64,000 nt of DNA. It comes from Phialophora verrucosa (lineage: Eukaryota > Ascomycota > Eurotiomycetes > Chaetothyriales > Herpotrichiellaceae). Where the stretch lies: contig MSED01000001.1 in assembly GCA_002099365.1 (NCBI GenBank), forward strand, positions 3,472,001 to 3,536,000, given 5' to 3'. How positions within the stretch are numbered: the stretch's first letter is position 1; each line of letters starts with the position of its first letter. A program made the translations under genes and the position numbers. Positions 44,016 through 55,320 of this stretch are shown piece by piece. The notes beneath the pieces are model-generated. The model saw only the letters and a list, made by a program, of their open reading frames with translations, did not search any database and had not been told where the DNA came from.

Positions 44016-45793
44016 ATGTCTTCACTGCCTGTTCCACCCCCTTTGCCTGACCACGGGCTCGCCGCGGAAGAGTCCAAGACCGCTGGTGTGGCTTTGGATG
44101 GTTATGGCCGCACATCGTCGGATGAAGACAGCAGCATAGATCTCCGGAAGGAGATCTATGATACCAGCGCTATTGACCCCATACTAGCCAGAAAGATGGC
44201 CTTGACCAATAACGCGATCGACGAAGTCGGGATGACGCCGTGGCAGTGGAAGCTTTTCTGCCTCAATGGGTTCGGATACGCGGTGGATTCGGTAAGGCTC
44301 TGGAGAATGTGTAAGGGCCTTTTGTGACTGACAAGTACCTTTCTCTAGCTGCTCATCGTCTGCCAATCGATCGCACAGCCAGCGGTAGCCCAGGAATTCG
44401 GTAACCCAAGTAAACATATTGCTGGTGTCGCACTGGCTTCCCAAATCGGCCTGTTGGTCGGAGCAGCCTTCTGGGGTTTCAGCGCAGATATCATTGGCCG
44501 TCGAACAGCATTCAACTCCAGCCTGTTCATCTGCGCCGTGTTTGTGCTGATAGCTGGTGCCATGCCCAACTACATTTCCTTTTGTGCTATGTTAGCCATC
44601 GCAAATCCCTCTGCCTGGTTAACGCAAACTGATACATAGGCAGGGTTGCCATTTACTCGGCTGGTGCAGGTGGCAATTATATCCTGGACGCGACCAACCT
44701 GATCGAGTTCCTCCCAGCAAGCCATTACTGGCTGGTGACATTCATGGCAGTGTGGTGGGCCGTTGGGTACATGATCACGGGATTTCTCGCCTGGGGTTAT
44801 ATGAGCAATTATTCCTGTGACCCTGATGCGACAGTTGCTGAATGCACCCGGGGAGATAACTGGGGTTGGCGGTACCTTCACTTTACCTGCGGCGCTCTCG
44901 TCCTGGTCGCCGCCTCTCTTCGGGTCCTCCTTATCCGCATGCCACAAACGCCCAAATGGCTCATCTCACAGAACCGAGACGACGAGGTCATGACCATCCT
45001 AGCCAAGATCGCCCAGAAGTACAACCGTCCTCTCTCGTTGACGGTAGAGAAACTCCAAGCCCAAGGTCGGGTGCTGCATACCGAGAAGAGCGTGTTCTCT
45101 GCGCTCCGGCTTAGACAGCACTTCTCACAGCTGTTCAAGACCAGGCGGCTCGCTTATTCGACAATCATGATCATCCTCAATTGGACTGTTATCGGGACCG
45201 TCAGTCCACTGTTTAGCATTTTCCTTCCATATTACCTGAAGACGCGAGGGGCGGACACCGGCTCGAACAGTAACTGTAAGTCCAGAGGAAACCCATTCCA
45301 CCCTCCAATGGTCAGGCGCAGCTGACGTCGAATCACCACAGACACTGTCTGGCGTAACTATGCACTCAACCAGTTGTCAGGCTTGTTCGGCCCGATCATT
45401 GCCGCGGCTCTCGTGGAGCTTCGCTGGTTCGGACGCCGCGGTACGTTGGCAACGGGTGCCGCAATCACGACGGCGTTGCAATTCGGGTATACTCAGATCA
45501 AGACACCGGCTCAGAACGTCGGCGTGTCCTGCGCTATTTCAGCAGCCAGCAACATCTATTATGGGACCATCTACGCGTATACACCAGAGATCCTGCCAGC
45601 TGCGCACAGAGCCACAGGATATGCAATTTGTGTCGTGTTGAACAGAGTTGGCGGCATTGTCGGTGTCTTGGTCGGATCATACGCCAATGTCGAAACAACT
45701 GCCCCGTTGTTCATCTGCGGCGCGCTGTTCGGGACTTTGATTGTGTTGAGTCTCCTGCTGCCGTTTGAGACATACGGAAGGAGGACTGTCTAG
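44016..45793 (+). CDS. MFS transporter (sugar-porter/SV2-like fold)
   Basis: Four exons (44016-44291, 44349-44590, 44644-45275, 45342-45793) give 533 aa with about twelve membrane segments. The N-terminal 90 residues are cytosolic. Family marks: WQWKLFCLNGFGYAVDSLL, where the first intron falls just before the leucines; GFSADIIGRRTAFN, the MFS loop 2-3 motif (GxxxD(R/K)xGRR-like); NYILDATNLIEFLP; and PQTPKWLISQ, resembling the PESPRW-like motif. The third exon starts with the last base of a Met codon, which is the only join that keeps frame. Branch sites AACTGAT and GCTGAC precede the second and third acceptors. Divergence from a TauD-type dioxygenase suggests it may import that enzyme's substrate. 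That is inference; sugars or organic acids are equally possible. Confidence 0.85.
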
Positions 45794-46187
45794 CTGCGCA
45801 AAGAATCATCTAGGATAATGAAGTGGAAGTAACAATGTTCATTGCAGTCGGATGAGAGGAGAGACATGGATGATCGAGTAGTAAATGACCCAATCTTACT
45901 TCACTCTCAGATTCAATTCACTTTGGCGTTTCGGGCGCCTCTCCGGTCGCGTAGGATTGCGTCATCGGCCATTGGCCAACACATTGCAACTCCCGACAAC
46001 ACATCGCTGTGAGAAGCGTCTACACAATAACATACTATCTACCAGGCCCGGCACTCTATGATTATTGGAAATGCCATCACGTCGGTGATGTCAAACCCTC
46101 CGCCATGAGCCCACAATCCTTATTTAGACCCTATCCTTAAACCTCTGGCAGCCGATCCGTGGCCGCTTCGCCTGGCCAGGCAACGAG
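45794..46187. promoter_or_regulatory. Intergenic; upstream region of the MCH1-like gene
   Basis: 394 bases between two tandem plus-strand transporter genes. There is a TTATTTAG and a TCCTTAAA sequence at about 46119-46141, weakly TATA-like. Nothing else is seen. Confidence 0.4.
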
Positions 46188-48051
46188 ATGGCGCCCACGA
46201 ATACTGGTATTCATGCTCTGGACTTTGACGCCAACCGAAGAAGAAGGCGACGCTCGTCAGGCAGCTCACGCCCCAGACCTGGAGATGACGACTTCGACTT
46301 CATGGGCCAGGTGGCTGAAGAGATCATTGAGCGGGATCGCATCAGGATGCGCAGGGAGGTTATAAGAGTCTTGAGCTTCGCTTCCGCCGTGCTCAGCTGG
46401 TACGAGATGCACAACTTTGCCGGCTGCTTCAGAAGCTTATGATTGATTACCTTACAGTCTATGTGCCGGCTCGATCACATCCTTTTCCCTCTATGGCGCT
46501 CGATTTCTGCAAGACCTGCATTACACCCAATTCCGGGTCAACATCGTATCAATCTCAGCTGAGCTGGGCTTGTACCTCGTTGTGCCAATTTTCGGCTATA
46601 TATGCGACCGCTATTCGCCTCCGCCTCTGTCCTTCCTCTCTTCTGTCCTCTTCGGCACCGGCTACTTCCTGGCAGCATACACATACAAATCAGGTCCGCC
46701 CCCTGACGCCGCGAGCCATCCAGGAAATGGGTGGCCTTTTGGCGTCATGGTACTTGCCTTCGTCTTGATTGGCGCGGGCACTTGCTCCATGTACCTCTCC
46801 GCCGTGGCAACATGCGCGAAGAACTTCGCCAACGCGAAATACAGAGGCTTCATGCTTGCAGTTCCCATTGCAGCATTTGGATTGAGCGGGATGTGGGAAT
46901 CTCAGGTTGGAGCGCATCTGCTATACGAGAGGCTTCCTAACGGCCACAAGGGAGAAGTCGATGTGTTCAAGTACTTCGTCTTCCTCGCGGGCACGTTGAT
47001 TGGAGTTGGTCTGGTAGGCACCCTGGGGTTGCAAATTGTGGATGAGGAGGAACTCATCGAGCATGGGGTCGAAAACCTCGAGCGGAGTGGTCTGCTGGAT
47101 GAAAGCGAGTTCTACCGTGACACGTCCCGTGCGCCGACGCCAGTCAACTACGGTACCATTAGTAGCGACGAGGAAGAAGGCGACCGCTCCGGAGACAACA
47201 CAGACGACGATCTCGACTCCGAAGCCGACCTCCTCCTCTCCGAGTCTCAACTCATCAAGACGCGCGAAGAGACGCGCCGCCTTCGTCGGAAGAAGTACTG
47301 GCTCCTCAACCACGCGACCCACGCCTTTCTTACCGACCGAACAATGTGGCTTCTGGCAGTGGGATTCTTCCTCGTGACCGGCCCAGGCGAAGCGTACATC
47401 AACAACCTGGGCACGATAATCCCGACGTTAACACCGCAGGACTACAACTTTGTCGACGGCGACGGCAACATCATCGCCCCGCCGGCAGGACAAGCAAGCA
47501 CTCACGTCTCCATCATCGCTTTAGCATCAACCTTTGCCCGCTTATTCACAGGCACATTATCCGACCTGTTCGCACCGCCGTCCAACCCAGACTCTCCACC
47601 CAGCGCCAGGTTTCATTTCTCCCGGCTCTCGCTCCTCATCCCCTCTGCATTCCTCCTTCTCCTCGGCTTTATGAACCTAGGCATCCGATCCTTGGTCTCG
47701 GCCCATCCAAGTCTATTCCTCCTCTCATCCGCGCTTCTCGGCCTCGGCTACGGCGCGTGCTTCTCCCTCGTGCCCATCATCATCTCGGTGGTGTGGGGCG
47801 TCGAGAACTTCGCGACAAATTGGGGCGTGGTGGCAATGATGCCCGCCGGCGGAGCCGCGGTATGGAGCGTCGTGTACTCAGTTGCGTACTCTAGTGCGTC
47901 GAACAAAGAGGCAGACGCAGCGGAGGGAGAATGCCATGGCTACTCGTGCTTCGGGGCATGGGCGTGGGGCTGTGCGGCTAGCGTCGTCCTCGCAATTTGT
48001 TGCTGGTGCGTGGCGTGGAGGGTGTGGAAGGCACGGCGAGTGGTCGTCTAG
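46188..48051 (+). CDS. Probable MFS transporter of the MCH1 (monocarboxylate-like) type
   Basis: Two exons (46188-46399, 46458-48051) give 601 aa. The 58-nt intron splits a cysteine codon, and joining gives VLSFASAVLSCLCAGSITS, which is the first membrane segment. The text continues HYTQFRVNIVSISAELGLYL and VPIFGYICDRYSPPPLSF, both typical of fungal Mch1. There are two sets of six membrane segments separated by a long acidic/serine cytosolic loop (about residues 240-310, SSDEEEGDRSGD). The second half starts at TMWLLAVGFFLVTGPGEAYINNLG. Yeast Mch1 resembles monocarboxylate carriers but has no proven substrate, so transport function is unassigned. The second half is C-rich in third codon positions. 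Confidence 0.86.
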
Positions 48052-49114
48052 CGCGCGGCCAACCGAGCTGAACGGGGGGAGCACCAACAGCTGTGGAGGC
48101 GACGCTACAGGCGCACACCGAGGCCGAACCAAAGCATTCAAATCGACGTGAACGTCTTGGTCACGCTGCTCGGAGACTCGGAGCAACAAGCTGGGCGAAA
48201 AACGCCTGAAGGTAATGAAGAAGTGTCCGCCGCCCGCCGCCCTGGAGCTCAAGCTCAAAACGAAGCTCGCGACCAGGAGGCCTCGGGCGGGCGTCGAGCC
48301 CAGAAGGCCAGACGTGTGGAACCCTGCGACGTGCGCGTCCGGATCCGATGAGATTCGCTGTGTCTATAAACCAGGCATTCAATTACATGGCATGCATTGA
48401 TTGAACATCGGGTGCTGCTATGCTGTACTCGTCCTGCACTAGCATAGCGTGACATAGCCAGTACATATCATACACATATCTTTGCATGGCAAATTACATA
48501 CTGATTAGAATGGAGTATAAAAGTTAATATGTACTGTCACCGCCCACATCTTGAACATCGACTACATAGTACATGGTATCGAGTACATAGTACATGTAGT
48601 ACAGCGTGTACAGCGTGTGCTGCACCACGTACTACCCCCATTATCATCCAGTACGGAGTGTGGGAGTACAGTCCGAGTATCGAGATCGCGCCTTCAGCTC
48701 CTCCCTTCCCTCACCAACAACGCACATCCATCCACACGAGTCGCTATGCTGCGCTGCGTTCAAGTCACGACGCGGTCTTCATTTCGTTCGCAAAGAATAA
48801 AAAAAAGGCAAACACCGAACTGGGCTGCTTGCTTGCTTGCTGAACCACATCTAGATAACTGTGTCTCTGGCCTCCCGCACGGATGGAATGAATAGTTGGG
48901 TATCTCTGTCGTTTTTCCATGTCCGATTTCTTTCCCTTTGCATTTGCATTTGCCGTCTTCCCCCCTCCCTTCATCGTCTTCGGGACCTGCCTTATTACGA
49001 GTTTCTCGCGGGGCATTCCTTACATGTTGCATGCCTTTCTAAATCACTTCGAGCCTTCGAATACCGCCCAACACCCCCCAACGCCATGCATGTATGAATA
49101 CAAGAGATAGAACT
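48052..49114. other. Intergenic, convergent 3' flanks, with short GTAC/ACAT repeats
   Basis: 1.1 kb between converging genes. It contains imperfect repeats of GTACATAGTACATG-like and AGCGTGTAC sequence (about 48565-48620) and a GCTT tetramer run near 48830. No coding support. Confidence 0.5.
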
Positions 49115-51214
49115 TTAAACAAGATCCCAAGCTGCAACGCCGGTAAATCCCATTCCGACCCTTCCTTTTCCTTCGCGGAACTCCCTGACTGTGAGCCCTC
49201 GGCAGTCCTGCCTGTTGCCAAAACTCGTGATCGCGAAAAGGGTGACTGTCTGCCCGGATGCGCCCAAGTCGCAAGCGGGGATGTCGACGCACCACAAATC
49301 GCCGCCTTGCCAAGCAGGGCCGGGATAGTACTCCAGAGGGACGAGATCCTTATTCCGCCCGTCGACTCCGTTGACTTGGACGACGAAAACCGGGGTCGGG
49401 CCCTTGCGTGTGTGGTGTTCAAGAGTCCAGTGCGCACACAGCAATCCAAACTGAAAGCGAACGTTCCCGGGTTGCCGAACATTGATCTTCCGCGCTCTCG
49501 GGTAGACAGTTTTCTCACCGATGGAATAGTCCTCTTTTGCGTTGGTGAAGATCGTAGGTCCCTCGACCATATCTGGCCAACTAGCCGGGTCAATCACGAT
49601 GTACTCCTCCCAGCTCATACGTCGACCGCCCGGCAGGAAGAAGTGATCCTTGTTACCTGGGAAGTGCTTGATGCCGAACTCCTCATTCGACATGGTGAAG
49701 CATTCAGAATGGAATTTCTTGACATACGGCTGGCCTGGGCCTTGGACATGACCTGCTCCCCAGCACGCATCGATGAGCTTCCATTCGCCGTTGTCGATCC
49801 TGACGGCATTCCAAGCGTGGCCGGCATTGTAAGGCGGAAGTGGCGAGCCAGGGGCGAGAGAGCTGAAGCCGTAGCCTTTGCCGTGGCCCGAAATAACGAC
49901 CGATTCGAGCCCAGCGTAGGTGGCCAGATTCGTGAACAGGGCGGCATAACCTTCACAAACTGCCAGGCCACTTTGCAGGGTTGACTGCGGCGTAGAGCCT
50001 CTCACGTTGTTATTGAAGAAGCTGACAACATCGTAGGCAATATTATGGTGCAGCCAAGAAAAGATCGCTCGAGCTTTGTCCGTTGGTGACGGGAACGGTG
50101 TGGTCAACTGTTGGGCCAATGTCTGAAGAGAAGCGACCTGGGTTCTGGGGAACAGCGTGGCTTGGTGGTCGGGACCTGAAAAATCTCGACAGACCAGACA
50201 AACATCGACGGTTGGCGACAAACTACCATTAGATGAAGGCGTTGCAAACTTGGGTTTCGTCGCCTGTATTGCCGAGAGGTCTGGTCGCGAAGAGACTGGA
50301 ACGGGAGGGGCAGCTGGCTGACTGTGCGTCTGCTGAGTGACCACAGAATCCTGTGTTGCGACAGGTGCATTCTCCCTCGATTGGAACGGTAACGAGGGTA
50401 GTCGAATAGGTAATGATATAGGCAACCTTGCCGAAGATTGCGCGGGTTCCATGACCGCCACAGGTCGCTGAGCAGGCTGTTGTTCTTTGGGAGCATGGAA
50501 GCCAAAAGCAGCCTTCTTCGCCTTTTCTATCGACTCAGCCGAAGGCATAGGAGGCATTTTCCTTACCGGGGCATCGGTCGAAGGCTCTCGCTGAGAACTC
50601 TCATGTTTCGCCGAAGGACGTCTCGGGGGAAGAGAGGGTCGGGGTGGGGGAGTAGGTCTGGATTTTTGGGTCAAGGGCGTGACTACAGCAGTGCCCGACG
50701 GAGCCCGATTCACGTAGCTGGGTTGCTCGTCCGACTTCCTTGTACCAGAATGTGGGTTGGTGTTTCGGGGCGGCAGAGCGGGCAACTGGCATTCCCCCCA
50801 TGCTGGCGCTTTGATTCGGTTGAGCGAGTCTGTCGACTTGGTCCGTATGGTAGACGTTTTTGTGGAGGATGTGTCACTTGTGCCACTTGTGCCACTTGAA
50901 ATGGTCGATGCCACCGAACCCCTCCTCTGTTCTTCCAGCGACGTGTTGCGACTAGGCAGTGGCGGAGGCTGCTTTTTGACGGGGAGGGGAGGAGGAGCAG
51001 GCAGGTTGCCCGGCCTCGAGTCTAGGACCGAGCCATTGACCTTTTCGTGCGGGATGTTGACAGTGTACTGCTTGACCACCACGGGACGCCGTGCGGCAAT
51101 AGGAGGAGGGTGAGACGAGGGTCGGGGCGGCTCTCCAGGAATGCGGCCAATGTGGGCGGCGTTCAGTGCTTGGATGCGTTCCTTCAGGGACAGCGGTTGT
51201 GGATCTTCGGCCAT
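49115..51214 (-). CDS. Transglutaminase-like domain protein with proline-rich N-terminus
   Basis: An intronless 699-aa frame from ATG 51214. The first 330 residues are disordered, with many PPPLP, RPTPPPRPS and PLPVKKQPPPLPSR tracts, which are typical SH3-binding sites. The C-terminal half contains a transglutaminase-like (papain-fold) domain: AIFSWLHHNIAYDV, the catalytic cysteine in GLAVCEGYAALF, the histidine in YNAGHAWNAVRI and the aspartate in EWKLIDACWG. All three triad residues are present, so catalysis is possible. Related fungal proteins include the cytokinesis protein Cyk3, which has an SH3 domain and often a degenerate triad, and kyphoscoliosis-peptidase-like proteins; this one has no SH3 domain itself. 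I infer an adaptor role at the cell cortex, unproven. It lies tandem and upstream of nothing co-functional. Confidence 0.82.
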   Translation of the reverse strand: MAEDPQPLSLKERIQALNAAHIGRIPGEPPRPSSHPPPIAARRPVVVKQYTVNIPHEKVNGSVLDSRPGNLPAPPPLPVKKQPPPLPSRNTSLEEQRRGSVASTISSGTSGTSDTSSTKTSTIRTKSTDSLNRIKAPAWGECQLPALPPRNTNPHSGTRKSDEQPSYVNRAPSGTAVVTPLTQKSRPTPPPRPSLPPRRPSAKHESSQREPSTDAPVRKMPPMPSAESIEKAKKAAFGFHAPKEQQPAQRPVAVMEPAQSSARLPISLPIRLPSLPFQSRENAPVATQDSVVTQQTHSQPAAPPVPVSSRPDLSAIQATKPKFATPSSNGSLSPTVDVCLVCRDFSGPDHQATLFPRTQVASLQTLAQQLTTPFPSPTDKARAIFSWLHHNIAYDVVSFFNNNVRGSTPQSTLQSGLAVCEGYAALFTNLATYAGLESVVISGHGKGYGFSSLAPGSPLPPYNAGHAWNAVRIDNGEWKLIDACWGAGHVQGPGQPYVKKFHSECFTMSNEEFGIKHFPGNKDHFFLPGGRRMSWEEYIVIDPASWPDMVEGPTIFTNAKEDYSIGEKTVYPRARKINVRQPGNVRFQFGLLCAHWTLEHHTRKGPTPVFVVQVNGVDGRNKDLVPLEYYPGPAWQGGDLWCVDIPACDLGASGQTVTLFAITSFGNRQDCRGLTVREFREGKGRVGMGFTGVAAWDLV

Positions 51215-51613
51215 GGCTGGCGGTGGAAATCAACTGAAATGAAATGCTGGAGCCTAAAAGAGTGTGAGGAAAGCACAAAGGAAAGTCGTCATCATCTCAC
51301 GAGGCCATGTTGAACGAGCGGGTGTGGATGATGAGCGACAGCTGAGGGACAGTTGAAGGGCGATATGCATGCGACACAAAACACGAAACACGCGGCGTTA
51401 CGCACGTCGATGATTGGCAAAAGGGGCGGCGGGCGCAGAAGCGGCGTGAAGGGGGGGTGACGGGGACTTGAAGCGGCCCGTGATGGGGGGCTGGCGGCGG
51501 AGAATCACCGGCATCTCAGCCTCGCCTTTCCTCCGCTGCCACAATGTTGTGCCGTGGATGCTGTAGAAGGCTATTGTTCAAAAACTACATGCTGTATGCC
51601 CACAGCCCTGCAA
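51215..51613. promoter_or_regulatory. Intergenic; upstream region of the transglutaminase-like gene
   Basis: 399 bases between two minus-strand genes. It is G-rich on the plus strand (51420-51500, several runs of G), hence C-rich on the coding strand. No TATA box seen. Confidence 0.4.
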
Positions 51614-52677
51614 TTATATTTCCGCCTTCGGCTGGACTTGCAGGACATCGTCGCCAAACACGACACCCGCCGATTCCATCTGGACTCGCTGTTCAGCCAA
51701 AGCATTGATCCACTGTCCGAGCCTCCATCCTGCTTTGGCGACCTGCTCTTCGACTATCCAAACAGCACCTTCATAGTATTCCTTGGACAGGTCCTCCGGT
51801 CCTTGCCAATCCCACTCACAGCACTCCTCGCAGGGATCCGGCCCAGTATTGATGCCGACGTCCTTGAGTACATAGCTGCACACGAACCCGTTCGCTTCGG
51901 CCGCCCAATTCAACGCACACTTCTGCGCTTTACTAATATCTGTGCACTCCCCGGAAAGGTCAAAACCGCCTCTATCTATCTTCTCTTTCAGCTCCTGAGC
52001 CCACTCCAATGAGAGTTTCTTGTCGTACAGATTGTCGGGGTCGCTGCCACTTGGGTTCTTGTATTTTCGAAGCTTTTGGATGATGAGCTTGTCCCAGACT
52101 TGATGCAGATCTTCCTCCCTGGAGCCTGGTTTGCCCCATTGCACCATGAGTCTTGTGCCGCCTCGACACTTCTGCTCGGTGTGCAAGGGTTGAGTGATGT
52201 CTCCAATGAAATGGAGGAGGAATTTCAACGCGGCACTCTGGTCTTTCGTGGTCAAGCTGGCGTTGTTGACTTGCTTGGTCTAAGGCTTATTAGCCGGAGA
52301 TCAGACTTTAGCAGCGCAACTGTGAGTGTTCTCACCAGGTTTGCGATGGCACCGACGACACAGTTCTTTGCAGAGTCGCAGTCGGCGTTGAAGTTCACTT
52401 TGCACTTGATAGGTGGCTCATCCTTGGCGTCGATGTAGTGCCATGGTTTGGACCAAGGCATTTTATTTTGGGTACCGAAGCTGTCCGCCCAAACGGCGCC
52501 GTCGGAAATGTCAAAAGCATCATTTGGTTGCACGAGTTTGTTGAACAGATTCTCGCCCTCGGTGGTAAAGTACATTTGCGAGAGATAGCCAACTGTCCGG
52601 TGGCCATGCTCGCCCCAAGCGAGTACCTGGCTAGCCGACAGAGAGACAAGAAAAAGGAGCTTTGCGACTGAGCCCAT
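51614..52677 (-). CDS. Secreted S1/P1-type nuclease
   Basis: A zinc-dependent single-strand nuclease secreted for nucleic-acid and phosphate scavenging (Aspergillus S1, Penicillium P1). Two exons (52677-52336, 52279-51614) give 335 aa. A signal peptide, MGSVAKLLFLVSLSASQVLA, is followed directly by Trp, the N-terminal zinc ligand of the mature enzyme. The other ligands are in place: His in WGEHGHRTVGYL, Asp in DISDGAVWAD, His in KPWHYID, His and Asp in LLHFIGDITQPLH (both histidines), and His/Asp in EEDLHQVWD. Several cysteines (CKVNFNADCDSAKNC, CEECCEW) suggest the expected disulfides. The 56-nt intron has a GCTAAT branch-like site. The zinc set is complete, so it should be active. Confidence 0.94.
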
Positions 52678-54281
52678 CCTGCAACGGTATCCGAGATTCT
52701 CTCTTGGAGGACTTCGAAAGCAGTTCGCACCGATACCCAGCATTCATTGCAATGGAGCAGGTTCTCCATAAGTAGCAAACAGGGCTGACTCCGGCGAGGT
52801 CAACAAAGAGCAACAGCTGAAAATGGATCCATGAGGCGCCCCCATCCCTTGAAGCCATTGCTTTCGGGTACGAGGGCCCGTGCCACCATCTGTGTGGCAT
52901 ATTGGGCCATGGGAGATCGCTGACAGCCAAAATCAGACAGCAGATACGAGGAAATGGCCTCTTCGGCAATGTGGCTTTTTGAATTCGTACTTGTTTTCAT
53001 CGCGACCCTGTAAGGTTGGGTAACGAGGCTGAGCTCTTTGGCGAATGAAGAGCCCAACGCCCCTGCTGACTTGTCCAGGATGGCATTTTGCTCGTATCGG
53101 ACCCCGCAAACAACGCATTCTCAGCAGTCCAGCTCTTCATGATCGGGTCAAAATGGTAGAAGATTGAAGCTCATGTTCAAACTCCGAATTGTTGTCTAGC
53201 TGAGTCTTCGATTCCTTGAGAACAGACCTATCCTACCGCTGGGTCACTTGCTGCCATTTGTCTGCATTGGTCTGTGTTGACTGCCCGCCACCTGAGAAGG
53301 GAATGGAGCTGCTCAGGCGAGCCGAGTAAGTATTATTTGATTGTTTGGTGGAGCTGAACAACCTTTTGAATACGAGATCACGAGAAGGTCGTTACACAAG
53401 GCTCGGCATGCACAGAGCGTAACCAATCAGGGTTTATGTTAGTAGAGCAAGCAGTTGGAGGACTTTGATCTTCTTCAGTCGAGAAGAGAGCCAGCACGCT
53501 TTATGACTTAGCTTTGTCGTGGAGGCGTCCATGTAATCTGTATTGCCCATCAAAGCCGGATCTGTTCTCAATCGGCACATAGGTTGACAGAAGGGAAACC
53601 CGTGCAAAGGACTCAGTGACGGTCCAGTGATGGAAGTTGAAGAAATCGCCTCTCGACGCCAAGATGCAGGGGTCAGGCGTGACAGGTCAGAATCGGAATC
53701 CAAAGAGTAGTTTCCACGTCTTGTCTCGCGCTTCGTCTCGCCGGTCCAAACACACGTAGCAAGCGAGGCTGACCTCCCTGACCGTGACCTCCTGGAGCCA
53801 AACTTGACGATTGGAGAAGAAGACGAGGTCAAGCAGCGAAGTGTACGGATTACTCCAAAGTGGGGTCGATGGAGGAATCAAGGACATACTCATACAGAAC
53901 TACGGAGGAGTAGCGTTACACGAAACGAAAGTCGAGCGGAAGTTGCCCACTGCCCCACGACGAGATGTTCTGCCATCTGCCGAGAGACGCATCGAGAACG
54001 TGGAGTAAGTAGGTACTTACCGTTGTGTGTCTAAATTCAGTCAGTGAGAGTACTTAGGAGTGTGCTGCCTGTCAAGGATATTCAGACATACATACATACA
54101 CACTCCGGGCGTTGAACATACACAGTACACTGTCCACCTACCTGTAGCTGGGCCATCAACAACACAACAACTCTGCTCGACTAGCCTAGACTTACCAATT
54201 AATTAATGATCCGACTCCCTCTCGATAATTAATATACACCAATCCAACCGAAATCCGTCCCAACCAGCAACGTGCTCAACC
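52678..54281. promoter_or_regulatory. Divergent region between the nuclease and an NmrA-like gene
   Basis: 1.6 kb with no supported gene. ORFs on both strands (longest 132 codons, minus 53434-53832) show no motif. An ACAT tetramer run lies at about 54085-54100, and A/T-rich TTAATTAATGA sequence at about 54200 precedes the NmrA-like start. Confidence 0.45.
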
Positions 54282-55190
54282 ATGGCCTTCAAGTCGATCT
54301 GCCTCATCGGCGCCTCGGGCAACCTGGGCACCCTCATCCTCAAACACTTGCTCGCCTCGCCGCAACAATTCCAAATCAAGATCGTGTCGCGCGAATCCTC
54401 GACCGCCACGTTCCCGGACGCCGTCCCCGTGACTCGCGTCCCAGACGACTACCCCGCGGAGCAACTCACGCAGGCCTTCCGGGGCGTGGACGTCGTAGTG
54501 GCCGCCGTGTCCATGCTTGGCATGGGCGAGCAATACAAGTTCATCGACGCGTGCCTCGCGGCCGGTGTGAAGCGATACTTCCCCACGGAGTTCGGCCTGG
54601 ACGACCTGCCGGACTGGCTGCTGCAGCTGCGCGAGATGTTCAAGATCAAGCACGACGTGCGGGACTATCTGATCGCCAGGGAAGGCAAGGGTCTCGAGTG
54701 GACGAGTGTGTGCTGTAATGCGTTTTTCGAAATGGGCGTCGCGTCCGGCTTCTTCCAGCTGCATTGGAAGGAGAAGAAGGCCGTGCTGCTCGATGGCGGG
54801 GAGGCCAAGTTCGTGGCCACGACGCTGGACACGGTCGCGATTGCGGTCGTCAGGGCGATCGAGAGGCCCGAGGTGTCGAGGAATAGGATCCTGCTCGTGC
54901 AGGACTTTCGCACGAGTCAGCGCCAGATTCTCGATGCCGTGCAGGAGAGGGTGCCCGGGTGGAAGGTGGAGAATGTCGAGAGTGGGCCGTGGTTGGAAAG
55001 TGGCAAGGACGCCGTCAGGAAGGGGGATAATAGTCAGTTGCCCAAGTTGACGTTTGGGACGTTCGCCCAGGGGAATCAGTATGAGGGACGGGCCGAATAC
55101 GCCAACGACGTGTTGGAGCTCCCCACCAAGTCGTTCCCCGAGGCCATGGATATGTTCTGGAAGGAGTACAAGGACCTAGCGAAAGCCTAG
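54282..55190 (+). CDS. NmrA-like / isoflavone-reductase-like NAD(P)-binding protein
   Basis: An intronless 302-aa frame. The N-terminus ICLIGASGNLGTLILKHLL is the GxxGxxG dinucleotide-binding motif of the atypical short-chain reductase (NmrA/isoflavone reductase) family. VDVVVAAVSMLGMGEQYKFID and GVKRYFPTEFGLD follow, both typical. An active-site lysine-like position is in FKIKHDVRDYL. Fungal members include phenylcoumaran/isoflavone reductase-like enzymes of aromatic metabolism and sensor proteins such as NmrA, so the reaction is open. The gene has high G+C in third codon positions compared with its neighbours. It converges closely on the ubiquitin-ligase gene (130 bases between stops). Confidence 0.85.
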   Translation: MAFKSICLIGASGNLGTLILKHLLASPQQFQIKIVSRESSTATFPDAVPVTRVPDDYPAEQLTQAFRGVDVVVAAVSMLGMGEQYKFIDACLAAGVKRYFPTEFGLDDLPDWLLQLREMFKIKHDVRDYLIAREGKGLEWTSVCCNAFFEMGVASGFFQLHWKEKKAVLLDGGEAKFVATTLDTVAIAVVRAIERPEVSRNRILLVQDFRTSQRQILDAVQERVPGWKVENVESGPWLESGKDAVRKGDNSQLPKLTFGTFAQGNQYEGRAEYANDVLELPTKSFPEAMDMFWKEYKDLAKA

Positions 55191-55320
55191 GCCAGTACTC
55201 GTACTAGATAGACTGGCGGCGTGTGCTGGTAAAATGCATTTCATAATCCGCTGTGGTGTACAGTGTACAGAGCTTGGTATATACAGGCGAGGCTGACTCG
55301 CTCACAGTTGCCGTTGACCT

